Shown: positions 1-7,432 of the stretch, piece by piece | Position numbering within the stretch: the stretch's first letter is position 1 | Layout of the letters: each line of letters opens with the position of its first letter | Assembly: GCA_034436035.1 (NCBI GenBank) | Contig: DAOTVW010000155.1 | Location: 1-50,791 of the forward strand | Direction of reading: 5' to 3' | Source: UBA4823 sp034436035 | Lineage (GTDB): Bacteria; Chloroflexota; Anaerolineae; Anaerolineales; UBA4823 | DNA: 50,791 bases | Notes under the pieces: model-generated | The model's input: the letters and a program-made list of their open reading frames with translations, nothing else | The model's database searches: none | Told to the model about the DNA's origin: nothing | Made by a program: the position numbers and the translations under genes

Positions 1-108
1 ACAGGCTTTTCCTCAAAAATTAATCCTTTGAACCCAAATCAGGAGAAAAAAGGTGTTTCCACTCAATGGAAAATGGATCATGACTCTCGGGTGGATTACC
101 GAATTTAG
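1..108 (+). CDS. fliK: C-terminal end of a flagellar hook-length control protein (FliK), partial
   Basis: An open frame enters from the left edge and ends at a TAG at 106-108, giving 35 residues that finish in HDSRVDYRI. FliK proteins commonly end in a short tail of the form GRVDxRI after their conserved C-terminal core, and fliK usually sits directly before flgD. The stop lies 14 bases before the flgD start, consistent with an operon. FliK measures hook length and switches export specificity through FlhB. The assignment rests on position and a weak tail motif only, because the diagnostic core lies outside the window. Confidence 0.5.
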   Translation, partial: TGFSSKINPLNPNQEKKGVSTQWKMDHDSRVDYRI

Positions 109-122
109 AAAGGAGAACAATA

Positions 123-374
123 ATGAATGTTTCCAGTATAACTTCAACCAATGCAGCCAATTCAACCGCAACGAATAATGCCGCTTCTGGCCTGAGTGGT
201 TTTGATGCGAATGCGTTTATGATGATCTTGCTGGCTCAGTTACGCAATCAAAATCCATTAGAACCAATGGATGACAAAGAATTGATTGGTCAGATGACGC
301 AGTTAAACTCGCTCGAAGAATTGAAAAAGATCAGTGCGGGTGTCGAAAAATTGATCCAACTTAATAATAAATAA
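123..374 (+). CDS. flgD: Short flagellar hook-assembly scaffold FlgD (N-terminal domain only)
   Basis: FlgD caps the growing hook and allows FlgE polymerisation. The 83-residue product has a Ser/Thr/Asn-rich N-terminus (residues 1-25) and then the conserved FlgD N-terminal segment, visible as FMMILLAQLRNQNPLEPMDD and QMTQLNSLEEL. Most FlgD proteins run to 130-230 residues and add Tudor-like and Fn3-like domains. Here the frame stops right after the N-terminal region, and the next gene starts 22 bases later, so no detached C-terminal half is present. The start follows an AAAGGAGAAC ribosome-binding site. The gene is co-directional with fliK and flgE. The family call is firm. Whether such a short form works alone is an inference from the intact neighbours. 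Confidence 0.85.
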   Translation: MNVSSITSTNAANSTATNNAASGLSGFDANAFMMILLAQLRNQNPLEPMDDKELIGQMTQLNSLEELKKISAGVEKLIQLNNK

Positions 375-395
375 CTTATTTAGAGGAGAGTGTAC

Positions 396-779
396 ATGAC
401 CGATTCTATTCGTATTACCAATAATAATCTCAATCCACAATATCCTTCTGGGGTGAAAATCCAGAAAAGTTCTACCCAGATTGATTTCGCAGAAGCATTA
501 ACCAAAAAAACAGAAGAACAGGCGATCCGTTTCTCAAACCATGCTCAGAAACGTCTCCAAAGCCGTGCAATTCAATTGGGCGATGATGGTTTAGCCCGTT
601 TGGCGCAGGCAGTAGAAAAGGCTGATAAGCGGGGCGGGAAAGAGTCATTGGTTTTGATGGACGATCTTGCGTTCATTGTGAACGTGAAAGAAAGGCTAGT
701 GGTCACCGCGATCGACTCAAACGAACGCGGTGAAGGAGTATTTACGCAAATTGATAGTGTCGTGTTGGCAGATAAATAA
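396..779 (+). CDS. TIGR02530-type flagellar operon protein
   Basis: This 127-residue protein resembles the small conserved flagellar operon family TIGR02530, which lies between flgD and flgE in many Gram-positive flagellar clusters. Recognisable pieces are SNHAQKRLQSRAIQL, LVLMDDLAFIVNV and RLVVTAIDSNE in the C-terminal two thirds. The N-terminal 35 residues are polar and probably disordered. Its exact role is not established; the conserved position suggests hook assembly. A GTG at 390 would add two residues, but the GAGGAG ribosome-binding site at 383-388 is spaced correctly for the ATG at 396. There is no signal peptide or membrane segment. Confidence 0.75.
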   Translation: MTDSIRITNNNLNPQYPSGVKIQKSSTQIDFAEALTKKTEEQAIRFSNHAQKRLQSRAIQLGDDGLARLAQAVEKADKRGGKESLVLMDDLAFIVNVKERLVVTAIDSNERGEGVFTQIDSVVLADK

Positions 780-785
780 ATCACA

Positions 786-816
786 TTCAGGCTGGCCCTC
801 TTGGAGGAAGCCTGAA
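786..816 (+). promoter_or_regulatory. Stem-loop just upstream of the flgE ribosome-binding site
   Basis: TTCAGGCT (786-793) and AGCCTGAA (809-816) form an 8-bp inverted repeat around a 15-base loop that contains CTTGGAGG. An alternative inner stem pairs CCTC (97-100 of the 7xx block, 797-800) with GAGG (804-807). No T run follows, so it is not a terminator. It lies 10 bases before the AGGAGG of flgE and could tune flgE translation or protect the mRNA. Function is inferred only. Confidence 0.4.
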
Positions 817-839
817 AATATCTATTCAGGAGGCAAAAA

Positions 840-2069
840 ATGTTACGATCGATGTTTTCAGCAATTAGTGCATTAAACCTACATCAGACCTATATGGATG
901 TAGTGGCGAACAACCTGGCAAATGTCAATACTTATGGATATAAAGCCAGTCGGGTTACATTTCAGGATCAATTCTCTCAAACTTTGTGGAATGGTGCAGG
1001 TCCAACCGAGAATCTAGGCGGCATCAACCCTGCCCAAATTGGTTTAGGAGTGCGCTTGGGTGCCATATCACCGAATTTTACCCAAGGGATGTTGCAGAAC
1101 ACGAACCGCAACACCGATCTAGCGATACAAGGTGATGGTTTCTTCATATATAATAATGGGGTTACCAATTTGTACTCTCGCGATGGTTCTTTGGAGATAG
1201 ACTCAGAAGGATATTTGGTGAATGGTTCGACAGGGGCACGTATACAAGGCTGGATGGCAAATGTAGTGAATAACATCGCAACGGTAGATACAGGAATGCC
1301 GATTAGTGCTCTGCAATTACCGTTAGGTGCAACCCTTGCCCAACAGACTCAAAATGCTAACTTGTTCGGAAATCTTGATTCCTCTCAAGCAGTGGGCTAC
1401 AAATATCCGGTGACACTCGGCGTGTATGATTCTTTAGGAGATTTACATTCTGTTACCGTCGAATTTGAACTAGCGGATAAATCTACCAATACATGGAATT
1501 GGACCGCTTCTGGAACGGATGTCACTGGAAGTGGCACGGTTACTTTCGATCATGATGGTCAGTCACAGACGCCATCTGGGACCATCCATATTGCGGCTTC
1601 CAATAGTGGAGGTGCTGCAGATTTTGACGTAACGCTAGATATGTCCCGTTTAACTCAGCTCGCATCAAATACCGATCTTTCCATGACATATCAGGATGGG
1701 TTGGCTGCTGGTAGTTTTTCGTCCTTCTTTGTCACACCTCAAACTGGGGAAGTATACGGGGTTTATTCAAATGGTATGCAGCGATTGATCGGCCAGCTGG
1801 CGCTGGCGTCATTTGTCAATCCAAGCGGGTTAGAGCGCGTGGGCAATAATATGTTCATGGTTGGTTCTAACTCCGGAGATGCAGCAGTAGGTGCTGCCGG
1901 AACGGGAGCGCGTGGCACGCTCGCTGCTGGATATTTGGAAGGGTCGAATGTGGATTTGGGACAAGAATTTACCAATATGATCATAGCCCAACGTGGCTTT
2001 CAAGCTTCTTCACGCGTGATCACCACATCCGATGAAATGTTGCTGGAGTTGGTTAATTTGAAACGGTAA
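840..2069 (+). CDS. flgE: Flagellar hook protein FlgE
   Basis: FlgE polymerises into the hook, the universal joint outside the cell membrane. The 409-residue protein opens with the rod/hook signature (VVANNLANVNTYGYKASRVT, about residues 21-40), followed by the D1 strand DLAIQGDGFFIY. The middle (about 175-310) is the variable FlgE D2 region with Gly/Thr/Ser-rich sequence. The C-terminus carries the coiled-coil hook motif FTNMIIAQRGFQASSRVI up to LLELVNLKR. Length fits a simple Gram-positive-type hook. There is no signal peptide because export is through the type III apparatus. The start is supported by CAGGAGG seven bases upstream. In Clostridia flbD normally follows; here flbD lies 20 kb away on the other strand. 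Confidence 0.97.
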   Translation: MLRSMFSAISALNLHQTYMDVVANNLANVNTYGYKASRVTFQDQFSQTLWNGAGPTENLGGINPAQIGLGVRLGAISPNFTQGMLQNTNRNTDLAIQGDGFFIYNNGVTNLYSRDGSLEIDSEGYLVNGSTGARIQGWMANVVNNIATVDTGMPISALQLPLGATLAQQTQNANLFGNLDSSQAVGYKYPVTLGVYDSLGDLHSVTVEFELADKSTNTWNWTASGTDVTGSGTVTFDHDGQSQTPSGTIHIAASNSGGAADFDVTLDMSRLTQLASNTDLSMTYQDGLAAGSFSSFFVTPQTGEVYGVYSNGMQRLIGQLALASFVNPSGLERVGNNMFMVGSNSGDAAVGAAGTGARGTLAAGYLEGSNVDLGQEFTNMIIAQRGFQASSRVITTSDEMLLELVNLKR

Positions 2070-2137
2070 GCGGATGGCTGAGCTTGAGCTAGGGGTATGC
2101 CCAAAAGGTTAAAATAGTCTTGAAGGATAAGGTAAGC

Positions 2138-2203
2138 ATGACAGAGATCTTCATCGTAGTTTCACTTGCCCGAAGAGACAACAACAATTTGGACAGCCTC
2201 TAG
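2138..2203 (+). CDS. Possible 21-codon leader or mini-ORF before the FliK-like gene
   Basis: An ATG at 2138 follows AAGGATAAGG at a suitable distance and opens a frame of 21 residues (starting MTEIFIVVSLARR) that stops at 2203, 16 bases before the most likely start of the next gene. It could be a leader peptide that couples translation, or chance. No family is recognised. The surrounding 2070-2219 gap shows no clear promoter or terminator. Confidence 0.2.
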   Translation: MTEIFIVVSLARRDNNNLDSL

Positions 2204-2219
2204 CTCAAACAGTAGAAAG

Positions 2220-3581
2220 ATGACAGATATGAATGTTACAGGTCCGGCGCCGATATCTATTGTACAGCGGTATGACAATACGGACTTGGTTCTGCGTATG
2301 AATCAACGTATTGCGGCAGAAGTGTTGCAAGTCACCGGCGACCGGGTTGTGTTATCGGTAAATGGAGTTCAAATTGTTGCCCGAATGACCTCATCGGAAC
2401 AAGCCGCCCAGTTAATCGAAAGGCGCACTGCGCAATTTGTGGTGCGAGATACCTCGTCAAATATTGTCACATTACAATTGCTACCACATGGTTCGAATGC
2501 AGAAAACCTTACCAGTCAACAAATCAATGCTCTTGTGAAGGCATTGCTACAACAAGCTGATTTACCTTTGACAAGTGCGAATATTATCCTGGCAAGAGCC
2601 CTATTAGAACATGGATTACCCGTTGAGGCATCATTGATCAATAAAATCAAACCAATGCTGGAGCAAATCGCGGGTTGGGGTGAGAAAGAGGCACAAATTG
2701 CGGCAGCTATGGTGGAAGAGGGATTGGTTTTGTCTCCCCAGCTTATTCAAACATTTATCCAAAAGCTTCCTGACTTAGGAGATGTATTATTTCAATTATT
2801 GAATGATCTTCGAAAATATCTCCATTCGAGCAATGAAAATAACACCCCTTTAGCTCAAGAAGTCCTCTCGTTTCTTCAGTCTTTTATTCTTAAATTATCC
2901 GACCCACAGCCAGATATGATTAACCAATTGCAATGGATTATTCGTGTTATTAATCATCCCCTCGAAAATGCACTGGCTGAATTATTGCGGAATCCCCAAG
3001 CGAAACTAAGTGATCAAATCGATCCAGGGTTTCTATCATTATTGACTTTCTACCACAAGCTTGTGACCGAATCAGCTTCACCTAAAATTGCCCAAGATAT
3101 AGAGCAGTTTATCGAAACACTCCGAGTTGAACAATATTTCAATTTGCAAAGTGATCCAAACAATCCTAAAGCGCAGTATTATCGATTAACCATCCCGATC
3201 CAATTGGAAAACAATAACACTTTGGGAAATATTGAAAACCGTCCGCAACAGGTTCATCTACGCATCGCTTATTTACCAGATCAAATCCCTTTACAGCTCG
3301 ACGCCAAACATACCCGCTTTATGGTTCAGGTAGAAATGAATGAAGGGATCTTAGAAGTGGATGTTAGTTTAGCACAACAGAAGGTCGGTGTCCAAGTACG
3401 CGCCAACGATATCATATTGCTGGAGAAAGCAAAAGATGAAATAGCCACATTACAAGCGGGAATATCCGCCTTGGGATACCAAATTCAGAACGCAAATTGT
3501 GAACTTTGTGATTTAGAGCCAATTTCGTTGTTAGAAGAAAGAACCTCAAAAAATTGGGGTGAAGTTAGCTTGGGGGTTTAG
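2220..3581 (+). CDS. Second FliK/YlqG-like flagellar hook-length control protein
   Basis: This 453-residue polar protein has no signal peptide. Its C-terminal part (about residues 330-445) has the FliK-like alternating beta/helix core: HLRIAYLPDQIPLQL, VQVEMNEGILEVDVSLAQ and VQVRANDIILLEKAKDEI, ending with ALGYQIQNANCELC. The middle is Leu/Gln-rich and helical. The gene directly precedes an FlhB C-terminal-domain homologue, the same pairing as ylqG-ylqH in Bacillus subtilis, which supports a role near the type III export switch. The frame is open from a TTG at 2166, but that codon has no ribosome-binding site; ATG at 2220 or 2229 behind AGAAAG is more plausible. The true function is not established, and it would be a second FliK-type protein in this cluster. 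Confidence 0.6.
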   Translation: MTDMNVTGPAPISIVQRYDNTDLVLRMNQRIAAEVLQVTGDRVVLSVNGVQIVARMTSSEQAAQLIERRTAQFVVRDTSSNIVTLQLLPHGSNAENLTSQQINALVKALLQQADLPLTSANIILARALLEHGLPVEASLINKIKPMLEQIAGWGEKEAQIAAAMVEEGLVLSPQLIQTFIQKLPDLGDVLFQLLNDLRKYLHSSNENNTPLAQEVLSFLQSFILKLSDPQPDMINQLQWIIRVINHPLENALAELLRNPQAKLSDQIDPGFLSLLTFYHKLVTESASPKIAQDIEQFIETLRVEQYFNLQSDPNNPKAQYYRLTIPIQLENNNTLGNIENRPQQVHLRIAYLPDQIPLQLDAKHTRFMVQVEMNEGILEVDVSLAQQKVGVQVRANDIILLEKAKDEIATLQAGISALGYQIQNANCELCDLEPISLLEERTSKNWGEVSLGV

Positions 3582-3583
3582 TC

Positions 3584-3892
3584 ATGGAAAATAAGCGATT
3601 TTTATTGAAGAATACTGGATATCTCGATCCGCAAAAAGTGCCCAAAGCAACTGCGCTTGGCTATGATCCAAATCATGATGAAGCGCCACGTGTGTTAGCA
3701 GCTGGGAAGGGTGTTATTGCAGAACAAATCATTGCCTTAGCAAAAGCCAATGGCATTCCGATTCGTGAAGATCCATTTTTAGCTGAGGCTTTAGCGGATG
3801 TGAATTTAGGTGATCCGATACCCCCTGAATTATATGCGTTGGTTGCGGAAGTATTAGCTTATATCTATCGGATAAAGCAAAAACTTGAGTAA
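3584..3892 (+). CDS. FlhB C-terminal-domain homologue (FlhX/YlqH-like, EscU/YscU family)
   Basis: The 102-residue protein corresponds to the cytoplasmic FlhB domain without the membrane part. It aligns by eye with the tail of the full FlhB encoded at 13917-14984: ATALGYDPNHDEAPRVLAAG against LAIAIRYDPDHMNAPIVLAKG, then AEQIIALAKANGIPIREDPF and PPELYALVAEVLAYIYR. The cleavage motif NPTH is missing, because the protein starts just after it. Such stand-alone proteins occur beside YlqG/FliK-like genes in Firmicutes and can partly substitute for the cleaved FlhB fragment. The start lies two bases after the preceding stop. Its stop is separated from the convergent csrA stop by a single base. Confidence 0.85.
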   Translation: MENKRFLLKNTGYLDPQKVPKATALGYDPNHDEAPRVLAAGKGVIAEQIIALAKANGIPIREDPFLAEALADVNLGDPIPPELYALVAEVLAYIYRIKQKLE

Positions 3893-3893
3893 A

Positions 3894-4163
3894 TTATGGA
3901 ATAGGTTCGATTTCTGTGGTTATTTCAGATGCGAGAAATTGACGCAGCTCTTCGAGTTTATCGGGTTTCTCTTCCTTTGCTAAATTCTCAGCAATTTGAT
4001 TTTGTTCTTGGATGGCATCCCAAAGCTCTTTGCGATGAACAGCAATTTCACGGGGAGCAGTGATGCCAATTTTTACTCTTTCCCCTTCAAACCCTAAGAT
4101 GGTAATTACAATTTGATCATCGATTATAAGGCTTTCGTTGAGTTTGCGAGTTAAGATGAGCAC
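3894..4163 (-). CDS. csrA: Carbon storage regulator CsrA
   Basis: CsrA binds GGA-containing RNA hairpins and blocks translation; in Gram-positive flagellar systems it controls flagellin synthesis. The 89-residue form starts at a GTG at 4163 (VLILTRKLNESLIID), preceded by AAGGA at the right spacing; the longer ATG frame from 4193 would overlap flgL. Core residues are visible: TRKLNES, ITAPREIAVHRKE and the helix WDAIQEQN. After about residue 60 there is an acidic/charged tail of some 30 residues, longer than in classic 60-75-residue CsrA. It closes the flgM-flgN-flgK-flgL operon. FliW, the usual protein antagonist encoded beside csrA, is not between flgL and csrA. Confidence 0.95.
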   Translation of the reverse strand: MLILTRKLNESLIIDDQIVITILGFEGERVKIGITAPREIAVHRKELWDAIQEQNQIAENLAKEEKPDKLEELRQFLASEITTEIEPIP

Positions 4164-4176
4164 GATAATCGTCCTT

Positions 4177-5079
4177 TTAGCTGAGTAAATCAAAGAGGCT
4201 CATGGCTGAAATAGCCCTTTGCCCGACTTCTAAGACTGTTTGATAGACAGTCTGTTGGTGCTGCAGGTAAGAAATAGCCTCGGTCATATTGGTATCTTCT
4301 TTGGCAGATAACAGGCTCTTTAATTCGATTTGCGCTTTTTCTAAGCGGTCTTTGGCAAGCCGAACTTGTCTTTGGCGGGCACCATTGGTTGTCATAGATT
4401 CATTCACTTTCTGTAAGGCATTTTCCAGTGGGGCGATCGCTGACTGAATCTGAGCGGGGTCATTGGTGCGTAATGCATCCCTGGCTGCGATCATAGCTTT
4501 TAACAATGCTTCAAACGTATCTTTCCCATCAATGTTTAAGGGAATGGATACGCCTGGACTAAGGGTGCGAGTGATTGTTTCATTCACTCCCCCGTTATAA
4601 ATTACATCGTCAAATTGGCCGTCGGAATTATTATCTACCAGGCTAAATGGCGGAGTTTGTGTTTTGAAACCGCTGAAAATATATTTGCCTTCATGGGTGC
4701 TATTTGCGACATTGACAGCTTGTTGAAGGATGATATCGATTTCTGTTGCTAAACTACTCCGTTGTTCATCTCCTACAGTGTCTGTGCCACCCTGACGGGC
4801 AAGGTTGATCGCCCGCGTTGCCAGTTGAACAGCTTGGTTGAGCGAGAAATCGGTAGTTGTCATCCAACTGTCGGTGTTGGCGATCGAATCCAGGTAGGCG
4901 GTGGATGTGGTTAAAGTGGAGCGAAGACTAAACACCGCGGCAACGCCACTGGGATTATCAGATGGGTTTTGAAATTCCTTACCTGAGGCCACTTTTTCCT
5001 GAAGTTTATAGAGCCGTTTCAGGTTTTCATCCATGTATTTGATGGCGTTTTCGGTTAATAACTGTTGAGTTATGCGCAT
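4177..5079 (-). CDS. flgL: Flagellar hook-associated protein 3 (FlgL)
   Basis: FlgL forms the second hook-filament junction ring. The 300-residue protein has the flagellin-like N-terminal helix (MRITQQLLTENAIKYMDENL, then VASGKEFQNPSDNPSGVAAV), a middle region with GKYIFSGFKTQTPPF typical of FlgL, and the C-terminal helices ending in VLEVGQRAISAMSLFDLLS. A GAAAGGAGC ribosome-binding site precedes the ATG. The gene follows flgK with a 32-base gap in the same late operon and is exported by the type III apparatus, so there is no signal peptide. Confidence 0.95.
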   Translation of the reverse strand: MRITQQLLTENAIKYMDENLKRLYKLQEKVASGKEFQNPSDNPSGVAAVFSLRSTLTTSTAYLDSIANTDSWMTTTDFSLNQAVQLATRAINLARQGGTDTVGDEQRSSLATEIDIILQQAVNVANSTHEGKYIFSGFKTQTPPFSLVDNNSDGQFDDVIYNGGVNETITRTLSPGVSIPLNIDGKDTFEALLKAMIAARDALRTNDPAQIQSAIAPLENALQKVNESMTTNGARQRQVRLAKDRLEKAQIELKSLLSAKEDTNMTEAISYLQHQQTVYQTVLEVGQRAISAMSLFDLLS

Positions 5080-5111
5080 CTTGCTCCTTTCATCCTAAAG
5101 GGTTGAGTCGG

Positions 5112-6518
5112 TTATCGTCCTGCAACCCCCATACCATTAATGATTTTGTCTAACATCTCATCGATTACGGATACCATCCTGGTGGCAGCTTGAAATGCCC
5201 GCTGGTAGCGAATTAAATTCGCTGCTTCTTCATCCAAATTTACCCCCGAAACTGCTTCGCGAAGCTGATCCAAAGAATCTGCAACTGCTTGACGATCCTT
5301 GGTATAGGTCTCGGCATGAGAAATAGAAATTCCCAATTCAGCTACTTTGCGCGTGTAATATTGATTGATGGTTTCCTTACCAGCTGACATAACTGCTTGA
5401 TCACGAATTAGGGCTATTTTCAACGCCATATTCCCATCACCGGGTGAATTTACCGTTTCTGCTGCCGCAATATTTTCGGGATGCCCATCAATATCGCTAG
5501 ATAAACGAATATCCGCTGCGGAAGTGGCGCCAGGATCGAAGAAATTGAGGTTGGTAGTAGTTCCATCCGCAGCATAACCCTGTGTGTGGAGAGAATTTAC
5601 GGTAGATACAAGATTAGCTGCAAGGTCATTGAGACCGTTGATGATATTTGGAATGATTTGATCACGAGCGGCAAACAAACCAGCAAGTTCACCGCGATTG
5701 ATAGTGAGAGCTTGTCCGTCCGCTTCCCAATAAATGTTGGATAAATTGCTACTGGTTGCACTCAATTTGAACGTGGTTGCTCCGATCACCAATGCGTGAC
5801 CGCCAATAGAGACCACTGCTTCGCCATTTTCTTGAATGCTTGCACTCGCCCCACTTATTTCGGATAACCGATTAATTAATTGGTCACGTTGATCAATGAT
5901 ATCGTTGGGTTGATTTCCGGCTGCTTTGACTGTGACGATTTCAACATTGAGGCGGGCTATTTGTGAAGCAATAGAATTAATTTCATCTACCCGCTCGAGA
6001 ATGGTCAAATTCTGATCCTTTTGGATCTTGGTTAAAGAGTCGTACCGCCAGCGTATTGCTGTGGCAAGAGAGTCGGCGCGCTCTAATAAATCTGCCCGTA
6101 GGGACATATTGGTGGGATCATCACTCAACCCTTGCCAACCGGTCCAAAAATCATCTAACTTTGCTACCAGGCCATCTTCACTGGTTTCAGATAAGCTTGC
6201 CTCTACTTGTTTTAATACATTGGTTTGCATATCCCAATTTTTGCTTTCACCAAGAATTTTGCGGTAGCGGTCGTCAAAAAATTCCATATTATATTGCCGT
6301 ATGCGATCAACGAGGACGCCGGTTCCGATTTGGCCAGGGACGACCTGCCCGCGCATAGATGGTACAGCATAGGGGATGCCCGGTGTCAGCACTGCTTCTT
6401 GCCGGCGATAACCTGGGGTGGATGCATTCGCAACGTTATGCTCGGTGGTTTGAATGGCGATCTGGTGGCTGAGAAGAGAACTTAAGGCGGTGTTTAGTCC
6501 TTGTAATAGGTTAGACAT
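5112..6518 (-). CDS. flgK: Flagellar hook-associated protein 1 (FlgK)
   Basis: FlgK is the first hook-filament junction protein. The 468-residue product begins with the rod/hook-type signature (IQTTEHNVANASTPGYRRQE, about residues 22-41), followed by the FlgK segment VGTG-like IGTGVLVDRIRQYNMEFFDD. A long helical region holds LNVEIV and DIIDQRDQLINRLSEISG, and the C-terminus has VNLDEEAANLIRYQRAFQAA, the FlgK-specific hook motif. A run of G residues (GGGGGG) seven bases before the ATG acts as ribosome-binding site. It lies between flgN (8-base gap) and flgL. Confidence 0.97.
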   Translation of the reverse strand: MSNLLQGLNTALSSLLSHQIAIQTTEHNVANASTPGYRRQEAVLTPGIPYAVPSMRGQVVPGQIGTGVLVDRIRQYNMEFFDDRYRKILGESKNWDMQTNVLKQVEASLSETSEDGLVAKLDDFWTGWQGLSDDPTNMSLRADLLERADSLATAIRWRYDSLTKIQKDQNLTILERVDEINSIASQIARLNVEIVTVKAAGNQPNDIIDQRDQLINRLSEISGASASIQENGEAVVSIGGHALVIGATTFKLSATSSNLSNIYWEADGQALTINRGELAGLFAARDQIIPNIINGLNDLAANLVSTVNSLHTQGYAADGTTTNLNFFDPGATSAADIRLSSDIDGHPENIAAAETVNSPGDGNMALKIALIRDQAVMSAGKETINQYYTRKVAELGISISHAETYTKDRQAVADSLDQLREAVSGVNLDEEAANLIRYQRAFQAATRMVSVIDEMLDKIINGMGVAGR

Positions 6519-6526
6519 AATCCCCC

Positions 6527-7039
6527 CTATACCCTTTGATCTACATCCCAGACGGTATCCAGGTTTTTCCTGGAATGACTGCCTGGGTGATCGTACACGA
6601 GTGCGGGCTGCACACTGTCGAGGATAATGCTTTGGAGTGCATCGATGCGCTCTAACGCGATCATTGCTAAGGCGCGATTGCCATTGCTCATGATTTTTAT
6701 TTCATCCGCTAGGGCGGATATGCCTTCGCGGAGATGATTGATTCGATTGCCAATATCGTTTGTGAGGCGCTGGGCTATCTCTGCAATCGAAGGAGAAGGG
6801 GTAGATATCCCAATTTCATTGCCCAGGTTTTGAACGATCATCCGTCTGCGATCCTCGATTTGACCTAATTCATCGAGCATTACTTCTTTTTGCTCCACAA
6901 TTGATGATAATGTGTTCAAATCGTTTTTCGATATTGCAGACCTTTCATCTTTAGTAAGTTGGTGAATCGTTTGGCACGTGCGAAATTCCTGGACAAGCAA
7001 ATCTTCCAATGTGTTCACCAGGGAATATAGATCATTCAT
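6527..7039 (-). CDS. flgN: FlgN-type flagellar export chaperone for FlgK/FlgL
   Basis: FlgN is a small helical chaperone that guides FlgK and FlgL to the export gate. The 170-residue protein is almost entirely helical and has the FlgN layout: an N-terminal helix LYSLVNTLEDLLVQEFRTCQ, then ALSSIVEQ-like LNTLSSIVEQKEVMLDELGQ, and a third helix ending near residue 140. The family is poorly conserved in sequence, so much of the confidence comes from the position between flgM and flgK, the normal order in Bacillus (flgM-flgN-flgK-flgL). Confidence 0.85.
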   Translation of the reverse strand: MNDLYSLVNTLEDLLVQEFRTCQTIHQLTKDERSAISKNDLNTLSSIVEQKEVMLDELGQIEDRRRMIVQNLGNEIGISTPSPSIAEIAQRLTNDIGNRINHLREGISALADEIKIMSNGNRALAMIALERIDALQSIILDSVQPALVYDHPGSHSRKNLDTVWDVDQRV

Positions 7040-7067
7040 CCGTCGTCATCCTTTCCAGAAACCCTTT

Positions 7068-7367
7068 TTAGGATCGAAGGCCCTTTAAGAAAATTGAAGC
7101 AAGTTGTTCTACCGGTATTTGATACAGTCCGTTTTGAATCTGTTCGCGTAATGCAGTCACTTTATCGGCGCGAGTCTGCGGCTGTTCCTCCAATTTAATG
7201 CGCGCTTTGGCGAGCATCTTAGCGCGTTCGGAGAGTGAAGCTTGATCCTTATTGGTTAATTTATCTGTTCGTTCATTTTCAGTCGTTTTCGCGTTTCGCT
7301 CAATAGCATTCATTCCCTCGGTTTGCTTTTGAACGATGCGATTGTTTTGCGAGTTTTCAACTTTCAT
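7068..7367 (-). CDS. flgM: Anti-sigma-28 factor FlgM
   Basis: FlgM holds the flagellar sigma factor FliA inactive until hook completion, when FlgM is exported. The 99-residue protein has the expected disordered, polar N-terminal half (rich in Asn, Gln, Lys and Glu) and the conserved C-terminal sigma-binding region: RADKVTALREQIQNGLYQIP followed by VEQLASIFLKGL. A GAAGGAGC ribosome-binding site precedes the ATG. A near-consensus sigma-28 promoter lies about 65-90 bases upstream, so its own target controls it, as in other bacteria. It is the first gene of the late operon flgM-flgN-flgK-flgL-csrA. Confidence 0.93.
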   Translation of the reverse strand: MKVENSQNNRIVQKQTEGMNAIERNAKTTENERTDKLTNKDQASLSERAKMLAKARIKLEEQPQTRADKVTALREQIQNGLYQIPVEQLASIFLKGLRS

Positions 7368-7432
7368 TTCTTTGCTCCTTCTGCTGCCTAACAGGTTTTT
7401 TGATGACGAAGGGTGATCATTACCCTATCCTG

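Noticed and set aside
2166..2219. TTG at 2166 as start of the FliK-like gene
   Set aside because: No ribosome-binding site lies before it and the extra 18 residues are low-complexity; ATG 2220 or 2229 is better placed.
4164..4193. Longer CsrA start at 4193
   Set aside because: It would add ten residues before the invariant LILTRK start and overlap flgL; the GTG at 4163 has a good AAGGA site.
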